Source: JAOAFT01 sp035390885
GTDB lineage: Bacteria; Bacteroidota; Ignavibacteria; UBA10030
Reading direction: 5' to 3'
Assembly: GCA_035390885.1 (NCBI GenBank)
Contig: DAOOUW010000048.1
Coordinates: 1 to 13,542, forward strand
Length of the DNA stretch: 13,542 nt
Positions 1 through 6,081 of this stretch are shown here, in pieces. Numbering within the stretch: position 1 is the stretch's first letter; every line of letters starts with the position of its first letter. The notes below the pieces were generated by a model. It did no database searches, was not told where the DNA came from, and worked only from the letters and a program-made list of their open reading frames with translations. The position numbers were made by a program, and so were the translations under genes.

Positions 1-225
1 AAAATTCCCTCAAAATCATTACTTTTTGTTCACCGCTATAATGCTCCCTTTGTTGTATGTCGAGCTCCTTTCTCTACACTATTGTTAATATACAAAATTC
101 CATTTCCATCTGAAGCATTATATGACCTATTTTTGTCTTCTTTTTCCATTTCACCTCATTCCTTAATTTCTATATCGGATTTAAGGTTAACAAAGATTAT
201 TGAGCATTTGAATTTTTTACTTTGA
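1..225 (+). CDS. Possible 3' end of a gene cut by the window edge (unidentified)
   Basis: An open frame runs from base 1 without a stop for 74 codons and ends at TGA 223-225. The other two forward frames stop within the first 90 bases. The encoded peptide is rich in Leu, Ser, Ile and Phe and ends in EHLNFLL; I recognise no family. The strand is pyrimidine-rich here, which lowers the chance of stops, so the frame could be open by accident. A competing 37-codon frame lies on the minus strand (ATG 149-147 to TAG at 36-38) with a GAGGTG placed too close to its ATG. Neither is convincing. Confidence 0.25.
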   Translation, partial: KIPSKSLLFVHRYNAPFVVCRAPFSTLLLIYKIPFPSEALYDLFLSSFSISPHSLISISDLRLTKIIEHLNFLL

Positions 226-412
226 GGAAAGAAAGATAATTTCAAGCATTGCATCTTAAAATGGAATTTCGTTAGTTGAGTTACAAAATTCAATTATTGC
301 TTTGGATTCTTCAATCCTTCTTTTACAGAAAGAAGTTTCATCAGAAAAAACGGAAGGATCCTAAATGCAAAGCTGTAGGGCAAAATTAAAAAACTGAATA
401 TTAAAGTTTAAC
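226..412. other. AT-rich non-coding stretch upstream of the zinc-peptidase gene
   Basis: No open frame of useful length is seen on either strand. The stretch is clearly more AT-rich than the genes that follow. It contains one small perfect inverted repeat (317-335). I see no convincing Shine-Dalgarno sequence before the ATG at 413 and no clear promoter, although the start of 413-1510 must be served from here. Confidence 0.6.
317..335. repeat. Short perfect inverted repeat (7-bp arms)
   Basis: CTTCTTT at 317-323 is the exact reverse complement of AAAGAAG at 329-335, with a 5-base loop. Only three T residues follow and the stem is AT-rich, so as a terminator it would be weak. It could end transcription entering from the left edge, or be chance in AT-rich DNA. 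Confidence 0.3.
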
Positions 413-1510
413 ATGTTCTCGCATAAAAATTTATTTCTTTGCTTGTTGCTCTTTATTTGCTTCAATGAAAATCTCGTCGCACAATCAAACAATGCTTTTC
501 GAGTGTCCTTTATCATAGATTATTCCTCGGCAGAAGAGACGCTGAATTACTTTGAGTGGAAATATTCCAATGTGCAACAAATTGCAAATTTACCCGGAAA
601 CCGACTCGCCATTGCAACAAGCATTCTGTTATCACGAGAGAATGTGCCGCCATCGGATTTCCTTATCCAAATAGAATCCGCACGAGGAGGTATTTCAAAT
701 CCGGTCGATCGCTATGGATTAGCAATCATTCGCGAACGAACAGCGGACCTCCGAAAACTCCTGAATCAGGTAAAAAGCCTTCAGCTCGATCGTCGAATTA
801 GCGCTACACTTGCAGGATATTTTCCTGACGACAGAACAATCGAGGCGACTTTTCCGGTCTACATTGTCGCATTCGGAAACGACCGCGCTGCAGCCGTTGT
901 ACGTAAAGTACGATGGGAAAATCAGAAACCAATTTTTACTGAGGACGGCGAGCCGACTATTCTTCTTAACCTTTCAAGATTTTTAGATGCCGGATCCGAT
1001 CCCCAGTCTCAAGCGTTTGCTGTTATGGTAACACTGACCCACGAATGCTTCCATACCGTTTATTCTATCTTTGAAGATTTACTCCCGGATTCGTTAAAAC
1101 CTTCTACTCCAGCTGAACAATTATTGGAACTCGTACACAACGAAGGCATTGCATACTATCTTTCTTTAGAATTACAACGGCAGGGAAATCCGTTATCCAC
1201 AGTGTGGTTTCAGGAAACTGCCAAATCAATAGAAACGCTCAAGAGCGCGCTTAAGGAAATCTCCTCTCCCTACACACCGCCCTCCCGTGTGAGAGAATTG
1301 ATTCTCAACGCAAACTTATCTGGAAGCTTTACTGCAAACTACGGAGTTGCAGCTGGTCAACGGATGGCTTATGAGATTGATACCAGGCTTGGTAGGCGAG
1401 CATTGACACAGTCGATACCATTGGGATTCCGAGAATTTGTTCGTCTCTACAACCAATGCGCACAATACGATTCCTCTCTTCCAAAACTTGATGAGGTTAT
1501 CTTAAAATAA
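413..1510 (+). CDS. Secreted HExxH putative zinc-dependent peptidase (DUF5700-like)
   Basis: The 365-residue protein starts with a signal peptide (hydrophobic residues about 7-18, likely cut after LVAQ near residue 24), so it should act in the periplasm or at the cell surface. The key motif is HECFH at residues 210-214, a zinc-peptidase HExxH helix. It is followed by HNEGIAYY at 242-249, where Glu244 lies 30 residues downstream and could be the third zinc ligand, as in gluzincins. HExxH followed by an E-G-I-A segment fits the DUF5700/DUF2268-type putative zinc peptidases common in Bacteroidota; the family name is from memory of motifs, not a search. The substrate is unknown. The gene stands alone, converging on the barrel gene at 1573-2271. 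There is no good ribosome-binding site before the ATG, but the signal peptide supports this start. Confidence 0.6.
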   Translation: MFSHKNLFLCLLLFICFNENLVAQSNNAFRVSFIIDYSSAEETLNYFEWKYSNVQQIANLPGNRLAIATSILLSRENVPPSDFLIQIESARGGISNPVDRYGLAIIRERTADLRKLLNQVKSLQLDRRISATLAGYFPDDRTIEATFPVYIVAFGNDRAAAVVRKVRWENQKPIFTEDGEPTILLNLSRFLDAGSDPQSQAFAVMVTLTHECFHTVYSIFEDLLPDSLKPSTPAEQLLELVHNEGIAYYLSLELQRQGNPLSTVWFQETAKSIETLKSALKEISSPYTPPSRVRELILNANLSGSFTANYGVAAGQRMAYEIDTRLGRRALTQSIPLGFREFVRLYNQCAQYDSSLPKLDEVILK

Positions 1511-1542
1511 AAAAGCGGAGCACAAATAAATGTGTTCCGCTT
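1503..1542 (-). terminator. Rho-independent terminator of the outer-membrane barrel gene
   Basis: AAGCGGA (1513-1519) pairs with TCCGCTT (1536-1542). The stem continues with one G.T pair and CACA/TGTG around a 6-base loop (1525-1530), giving 12 pairs. Read on the minus strand, the stem is followed by a T-rich tail that overlaps the stop codon of the plus-strand gene. The plus side lacks a T-run, so it mainly serves the minus-strand gene, but the stem may also slow transcription from the left. Confidence 0.85.
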
Positions 1543-1572
1543 GGTGTGTAAAATCTTTAGATAAATATAATG

Positions 1573-2271
1573 TTAGAAGTAAACTGCTAGTGTTATTCTA
1601 CCTGAATTGGTAATACCAAATTCACTTCCGCTACCGCCTTTGGTGGTATAAGTTGTAGAACCTGCTGTTACTTCTTCATCCTTTTGAGAAATTGAAGAAA
1701 AGCTCAACTGATACTCAGCGCCAAGACTAAGCTCTTTTGTAATAAAATACTCAAAGCCTAATACTGCTCCTACAGTGAACGTAGTTCCAGCCTGATAGGT
1801 TGTTCCATTAATGGTTTCACCTGTTACTGAATTTTTTCGCTCTGGTTGTGTCAGTGGCGCAGTTCCAACCACAGATGGTTTATAATCGGTGCTGGTTGTA
1901 GCAAATCCAACCACTGCACCAACATACGGATTGGCTCGTCCATTGAGAGGATGGTATTCAACGCCTAAGCCAGCTCCAAAGGAAGTTGCACTCGTTTCTC
2001 CATCTTTGCCGTCCTGACCCGTTCCAGGATTTGCAGGATCAGTTATGCCCACATGGTTAAAGATTAAAACCACACGCGCCGCTAATTTATCTGCAACGTA
2101 ATATTTTGCACCGATTCCACCATTATATGCTGATGCGGATAAGAATGAAAGTCCGTCGAATTCAAACAGTATGCCTTTCGTTCCTTCTGTAACATCAGGC
2201 TTTACTTCCTGTGCATAGAATGGCGTAGCAGCAATAAGCAAAACTACCAATAGAATCGAAATACGCTTCAT
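1573..2271 (-). CDS. Outer-membrane beta-barrel protein
   Basis: The 232-residue precursor has a clear signal peptide (MKRISILLVVLLIAATPFYA, cut before Gln21). The mature part alternates polar and hydrophobic residues, is rich in Gly, Thr, Ser and Tyr, and ends in ITLAVYF. A C-terminal Phe on an amphipathic strand is the usual recognition signal for the BAM assembly machinery. Size and pattern fit a small barrel of the OmpA/OmpW/PF13505 kind, probably eight strands. Segments such as the Gly/Asp/Thr-rich stretch near residues 78-95 would be surface loops. There is no OmpA peptidoglycan-binding domain. The role cannot be told from sequence. A perfect AGGAGG lies 4 bases before the ATG, and a strong terminator follows, so it is a single-gene unit. 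Confidence 0.75.
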   Translation of the reverse strand: MKRISILLVVLLIAATPFYAQEVKPDVTEGTKGILFEFDGLSFLSASAYNGGIGAKYYVADKLAARVVLIFNHVGITDPANPGTGQDGKDGETSATSFGAGLGVEYHPLNGRANPYVGAVVGFATTSTDYKPSVVGTAPLTQPERKNSVTGETINGTTYQAGTTFTVGAVLGFEYFITKELSLGAEYQLSFSSISQKDEEVTAGSTTYTTKGGSGSEFGITNSGRITLAVYF

Positions 2272-2275
2272 AGAA

Positions 2276-2281
2276 CCTCCT
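2276..2281 (-). promoter_or_regulatory. Shine-Dalgarno site AGGAGG of the barrel gene
   Basis: CCTCCT on the plus strand reads AGGAGG on the minus strand, 4 bases before the ATG at 2271-2269. It is the strongest ribosome-binding site in the window and fixes this start. It also shows that the organism's 16S RNA still uses anti-Shine-Dalgarno pairing, unlike many Bacteroidia. Confidence 0.8.
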
Positions 2282-2329
2282 AAATATATTTGTGATTAAG
2301 TTGTTTATATTACATCTTGTAACTTTGTT

Positions 2330-2358
2330 AAAATACTTAGAAACTTGTTTGTAAGCAA
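2330..2358 (-). promoter_or_regulatory. Candidate promoter of the barrel gene
   Basis: On the minus strand TTGCTT (2358-2353) and TATTTT (2335-2330) are separated by exactly 17 bases, each matching four of six bases of the sigma-70 consensus. The 5' leader would be about 50 bases. The DNA is AT-rich, so chance matches are likely. Confidence 0.3.
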
Positions 2359-2422
2359 ATTGACCATAAACTTCCTTTTTTGTTTTTCATTCTTTTAAAA
2401 AGTTTTATTGAATGCAACTGAA

Positions 2423-3157
2423 ATGAAATTACATGCAAGCCTTAACATAATTTTCCTCTTTGTACCACTTTGTCTCCTTCTCTCCGAAACTTACGCACAG
2501 AATTGTGATTCTGCCTTTAGTCTTCAAATCGTTAATTTTGACTGTGAAATGTCATCGAAGAGTTCCCAGCGAGGTATTAGCAAGTTATTTCTTCCAGAGT
2601 TTATCAACGAATCGAAATGCCTTCGCTCTTTTGTGCGTGATCAACGATTTCAGACGCTCCGGACTAAGGAAGGCGAACTGAGAACGGTCGATATCCTATT
2701 TCAGAAAGCTCTCGCTCTTTCGGATTATAACATTTCTCGTGCATTAGCATTATGTCTTTTGACGGTATTTGAGCATAAGGAGCTAAAAATCGTTCTTCCG
2801 CTTATTCCACCTTTTTCACTTCCATTAAAATTTGAATCAGACTCGATATTCAATGCTCGTGTCCATCATCTTCCAACGCAACTGTATCCAGATTCGCCAA
2901 AATCCCCTGATGGAGATAGAGACAAGCTTCAGCACTTCTTTGCAGCCGCCTATCTCACGTATGCAACTGAAACCGAATCCATACCGCTGCTGGGAGGAAA
3001 TGCAATCGAGTGGTTTGAAAAGAACTTTGTCGTTGAAGGTTCGAACGACTGGCGGGATAAAGCCGTCAACAAACAAGGAATTCTCTTTGCACAAGCGCTT
3101 TTCTCGGATCCTCTTGCGCTTCCTTCTGAATTTATGTCTCTTCCATTGAAACGATAA
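2423..3157 (+). CDS. Secreted protein of unknown function with a DKxxHF motif
   Basis: From the ATG at 2423 the protein has 244 residues with a signal peptide (about residues 1-26, ending TYAQ). The frame stays open upstream to a TTG at 2408, but that would put five polar residues before the signal, so 2423 is preferred. No lipobox is seen (AQNC is not a good one). The notable part is C-terminal: DGDRDKLQHFFAAAYL at 163-178, then Glu/Phe positions near 197-202 and NDWRDKAVNKQG at 208-219. A DKxxHF helix followed by a D...N..G helix resembles the charged-residue pattern of YfiM/DUF2279-type lipoproteins and VanZ-like proteins, but the match is motif-level only. The N-terminal half (27-160) is unrecognised and has several Cys (28, 41, 66, 111). 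It is probably periplasmic. Confidence 0.55.
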   Translation: MKLHASLNIIFLFVPLCLLLSETYAQNCDSAFSLQIVNFDCEMSSKSSQRGISKLFLPEFINESKCLRSFVRDQRFQTLRTKEGELRTVDILFQKALALSDYNISRALALCLLTVFEHKELKIVLPLIPPFSLPLKFESDSIFNARVHHLPTQLYPDSPKSPDGDRDKLQHFFAAAYLTYATETESIPLLGGNAIEWFEKNFVVEGSNDWRDKAVNKQGILFAQALFSDPLALPSEFMSLPLKR

Positions 3158-3180
3158 ATCACATGGGAGTGATATATTTT
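3158..3180 (+). terminator. Weak candidate terminator after the DKxxHF protein gene
   Basis: ATCAC (3158-3162) pairs with GTGAT (3169-3173) around a 6-base loop, followed by ATATTTT. The hairpin starts directly after the TAA. Five pairs is short, so function is uncertain. Confidence 0.3.
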
Positions 3181-3272
3181 AGTTCCATCATACCACTTGA
3201 TTTTTCTTTAAGAAGAGTGTACATAAGAAACAATGTTGATGATATTGAAGTCGTCGCAGCGTTCAAATTCAT

Positions 3273-3278
3273 AAAGGA
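3273..3278 (+). promoter_or_regulatory. Shine-Dalgarno site of the response-regulator gene
   Basis: AAAGGA lies 8 bases before the ATG at 3287, a good match and spacing, which supports this start. Confidence 0.65.
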
Positions 3279-3286
3279 ACAATTCT

Positions 3287-4666
3287 ATGAAAACTGTACT
3301 GGTCATCGATGATGAGAAAAGCGTACGCGACTCTTTGAAAATGATATTGGAGTATGAACACTATCGTGTGGAACTTGCAGAGAATGGCGAACAAGGAATT
3401 CAGAAAGGTACCGAATTGCCAATCGATGTTGTTCTGCTCGATGTAAAGATGGCAGGAATGGATGGAATCGAAACGTTAACAAAGTTAAAACAAATTACAC
3501 CTTCTCTTCCAGTTATTATGATTTCAGGACATGGAACAATCGAAACCGCTGTCGAAGCAACAAAGCTAGGGGCATTCGATTTTTTGCCAAAGCCTCTCGA
3601 TCGAGCAAAGGTACTCATCACAATTCGGAATGCAATCGACCATGCTGCATTGGCGCAGGAGAACGAGCAGCTTCGCACTCGCATCGAAGGCAATCGCCAA
3701 ATTCTTGGCAAGAGCGCTGCCATTACATCGATCCTCGACACCATCAATCGCATTGCTCCGACTGATGCTCGAGCGCTCATCACAGGTGAGAATGGAACGG
3801 GAAAGGAACTCGTCGCTCGCGCTATTCACGCTGCAAGCAAACGAAGCTCTAAGCCGTTCGTCGAAGTAAACTGCGCTGCAATTCCAGGCGAGCTGATCGA
3901 GTCCGAGCTGTTTGGACATGAGAAAGGCGCCTTTACCGGCGCAACTGCTCAGCGCATTGGTAAATTCGAGCAAGCAGATGGCGGCACGTTGTTCCTTGAT
4001 GAAGTTGGAGATATGAGTTTGCAGGCGCAGGCAAAAGTTCTCAGAGCGCTTGAAGAAAATACGATTGAACGCGTTGGCGGAAACTCATTGATTCCTGTCA
4101 ATGTACGTGTTCTTGCTGCAACAAATAAAAATCTTGAGGAAGAAATAAGGAAAGGCGCATTTCGTGAAGATCTTTACCACCGACTCAATGTTATCCCTAT
4201 CGAAGTGCCGCCGCTAAGGAAACGACGGGAAGACATTCCTATTCTTGCTCAGGCATTTTTAGAAGATGTATGTCGGCGAAATGGAATTGCACAGAAGGTA
4301 ATTTCTGACGAAGTCATGCGAGCGCTGCAGGAACGTGTTTGGCCCGGTAATGTACGCGAACTTCGGAATGCTATCGAAAGACTTGTCATTCTCTCACCTG
4401 GCACAATAATCACGCTTGAAACTCTCAACAGCTTTGGTCGAGTTGGAATGCGACAGGAACCGATCGCTTCAGACGCTGCGCTCGATTTAACCGGAACACT
4501 TCAGGAATTCAAAGATAGAGCTGAAGCTCTCTTCATCAAACATCAACTCGAACAACATAATTGGAATATCTCGAAGACCGCTGAAGCGATCGACATTCAA
4601 CGAAGTCATCTCTATACAAAGATGAAACGATACGGATTGATGAAAGAAGGTTTGAACGAAGATTGA
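3287..4666 (+). CDS. Sigma-54-dependent response regulator, NtrC family
   Basis: This is a complete 459-residue regulator with three domains. The receiver (1-120) has the acidic pair D8/D9, the phospho-acceptor D52 in LLDVKMAGMDG, S80 and K102 (PKP). The AAA+ domain (about 140-375) has Walker A GENGTGKE (167-174), the GAFTGA loop that contacts sigma-54 (214-219), Walker B GGTLFLDE (232-239), the arginine-finger region REDLYHRL (293-300) and WPGNVREL (352-359). The Fis-type helix-turn-helix (about 409-450) contains NISKTAEAIDIQRSHLYTKMKRYGL. All key residues are present, so it should be phosphorylated by a histidine kinase and activate sigma-54 promoters. No kinase gene lies within the window, so it is an orphan here. 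Its targets are unknown; I found no convincing -24/-12 element in the intergenic regions shown. Confidence 0.95.
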   Translation: MKTVLVIDDEKSVRDSLKMILEYEHYRVELAENGEQGIQKGTELPIDVVLLDVKMAGMDGIETLTKLKQITPSLPVIMISGHGTIETAVEATKLGAFDFLPKPLDRAKVLITIRNAIDHAALAQENEQLRTRIEGNRQILGKSAAITSILDTINRIAPTDARALITGENGTGKELVARAIHAASKRSSKPFVEVNCAAIPGELIESELFGHEKGAFTGATAQRIGKFEQADGGTLFLDEVGDMSLQAQAKVLRALEENTIERVGGNSLIPVNVRVLAATNKNLEEEIRKGAFREDLYHRLNVIPIEVPPLRKRREDIPILAQAFLEDVCRRNGIAQKVISDEVMRALQERVWPGNVRELRNAIERLVILSPGTIITLETLNSFGRVGMRQEPIASDAALDLTGTLQEFKDRAEALFIKHQLEQHNWNISKTAEAIDIQRSHLYTKMKRYGLMKEGLNED

Positions 4667-4743
4667 AAGGAATTCTTGATTGTTAGTTGAACAAGCAAAC
4701 GAGAATTTTTATTCATACAGATTTTCACAAAGATTCCTTTCAA
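4663..4743. repeat. Perfect 11-bp inverted repeat around the convergent intergenic hairpin
   Basis: TTGAAAGGAAT (4663-4673, including the stop codon of the response regulator) is the exact reverse complement of ATTCCTTTCAA (4733-4743). The spacer is 59 bases and contains the smaller hairpin at 4671-4707, which competes for three bases of the left arm. It could be a long-range RNA stem or a DNA site. Confidence 0.5.
4671..4710 (+). terminator. Candidate terminator of the response-regulator gene
   Basis: AATTCTTG (4671-4678) pairs with CGAGAATT (4700-4707), including one G.T pair. An inner TTGTT/AACAA stem (4680-4684 with 4690-4694) closes a 5-base loop. Five T residues (4706-4710) follow on the plus strand. 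The stem is AT-rich with an asymmetric bulge, so it is of moderate strength. It lies 4 bases after the stop codon. The rest of this convergent gap to 4799 shows no clear terminator for the minus-strand operon. Confidence 0.45.
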
Positions 4744-4799
4744 GAATAACCGCTTCGAGAAATTGACATCCGAATTCCCTCAATCTCCCAAAAATTTCC

Positions 4800-6071
4800 T
4801 TACGAAGAATTTCTACCAAAGCTTTCAGGAATTTTTACGAGTGCAGTTACTATAAACGCAGGTATTGTTGCAACCAGCACCAGTAAGAAGAATGACTTGT
4901 ATCCAACAAGTTCCTGCAAAGCGCCGCTAATCATTCCGGGTACAATCATGCTCAGAGCCATAATTCCCGTGCAAAGGGCGTAGTTCGATGTTTTGTGTTC
5001 TCCCTCCGAGACGTAAATCATATACAACGTGTATGCTGTAAATCCAAATCCATAGCCAAACTGTTCGAGCGCAATTGCAAGCGCAATGAGAAAAATATTT
5101 TGAGGCAGAACAGAAGAAAGGTACACGTACACAACATCGGGAACATGCATAATCAATGTCATAGGCCAGAGCCACCAGCGCAATCCTTTTATGGAAACAA
5201 CGTAACCGCCAAGCAATCCGCCGGCAACCAGAGCAATGACTCCAACAGTGCCGTACACAAGTCCAATTTGCTGCATTGATAAACCGAGACCTCCTTTTTC
5301 TGGTGTATCCAGAAGGAAGAGCGGAACCATTTTGACTAATAATGCTTCAGCAAATCGGAAAAAGAAGAGGAAAGCAATGACAAGGTAAATATCGTTCCGC
5401 GAGAAAAAGCTGGCAAATGTATGAAGGAACGAACGGAAGAATTTTTGTTCCGACGAACGGAACGGCGCATCGGTCGCTGGTAAAGGAAGAATGAAACTAT
5501 GGTAGAGCGCAAGTGTAGCATATAACAGCGCGCTTATAAAAAATGTAATAGACCATGCAAGAGAATTACTAAACCGCTGCTGTAGCGCTCCGGCAATCAC
5601 AATAAGCGCTCCCTGTCCTGTAATCATCGCAATACGATAGAGCATATTTCGCACGCCAACGAACGCCGACTGATGCTGACCGGTTAATGCGAGCATGTAG
5701 AAACCATCGGCTGCGATGTCGTGCGTTGCAGAAAGAAATGCGAGAATTAAAAATAGAACGATGCTCAGAATAAAGGAAACGCTTCCGCCGATTGCAAGAG
5801 CAAGAAGAATAAGAATCACAGAGCCGAGGAATTGCATCATCACAATCCAGCGTCGCTTTGTACCGATGAGATCGACAACCGGACTCCAGAGCGGTTTCAA
5901 CATCCACGGCAAATATAAAAGGCTGGTATAAAAAGCTATCGTTGCGTTGTCAATGCCAATACTTTTATAGAAAACAACCGAGACGCTCATGACAAGTACG
6001 TATGGCAATCCTTCTGCAAAGTAGAGCGAAGGAACCCAAAGCCATGGATTTCGATATGATTTAGATTTCAT
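4800..6071 (-). CDS. AmpG-like MFS permease, probable muropeptide importer
   Basis: From the ATG at 6071 this is a 423-residue multi-span inner-membrane protein, about 12 hydrophobic segments. Its N-terminus, with YFAEGLPY (17-24) and PWMLKPLWSPVVD (55-67) followed by a basic TKRRW, lines up well with the SGLP...FKFLWSPLMDR pattern of E. coli AmpG, the proton-driven importer of GlcNAc-anhydroMurNAc peptides. It is shorter than E. coli AmpG (about 490 residues), as many Bacteroidota homologues are. The frame is open to an ATG at 6125, but that start overlaps the SpoIID gene by 44 bases and adds 18 unrelated residues. The 6071 start leaves a 10-base gap. It is the last gene of the five-gene operon. 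AmpG relatives can carry other cargo; the operon partners favour peptidoglycan fragments. Confidence 0.8.
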   Translation of the reverse strand: MKSKSYRNPWLWVPSLYFAEGLPYVLVMSVSVVFYKSIGIDNATIAFYTSLLYLPWMLKPLWSPVVDLIGTKRRWIVMMQFLGSVILILLALAIGGSVSFILSIVLFLILAFLSATHDIAADGFYMLALTGQHQSAFVGVRNMLYRIAMITGQGALIVIAGALQQRFSNSLAWSITFFISALLYATLALYHSFILPLPATDAPFRSSEQKFFRSFLHTFASFFSRNDIYLVIAFLFFFRFAEALLVKMVPLFLLDTPEKGGLGLSMQQIGLVYGTVGVIALVAGGLLGGYVVSIKGLRWWLWPMTLIMHVPDVVYVYLSSVLPQNIFLIALAIALEQFGYGFGFTAYTLYMIYVSEGEHKTSNYALCTGIMALSMIVPGMISGALQELVGYKSFFLLVLVATIPAFIVTALVKIPESFGRNSS

Positions 6072-6081
6072 AATGACGTCT

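Noticed and set aside
2285..2292. TATATTTG, a match to the Bacteroidota -7 element on the plus strand
   Set aside because: It lies about 130 bases before the plus-strand ATG, has no -33 partner and sits next to the start of the minus-strand barrel gene.
2408..2422. TTG at 2408 as the start of the DKxxHF protein
   Set aside because: The ATG at 2423 gives a cleaner signal peptide; the TTG adds only polar residues and has no ribosome-binding site.
3400..3973. Minus-strand open frames opposite the response regulator
   Set aside because: They mirror the codon pattern of a conserved AAA+ gene and encode Ser/Cys-rich sequence without motifs.
4395..4410. TGGCAC resembling a sigma-54 -24 box inside the response-regulator gene
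   Set aside because: No TTGC-type -12 box follows at the right spacing and it is within coding sequence.
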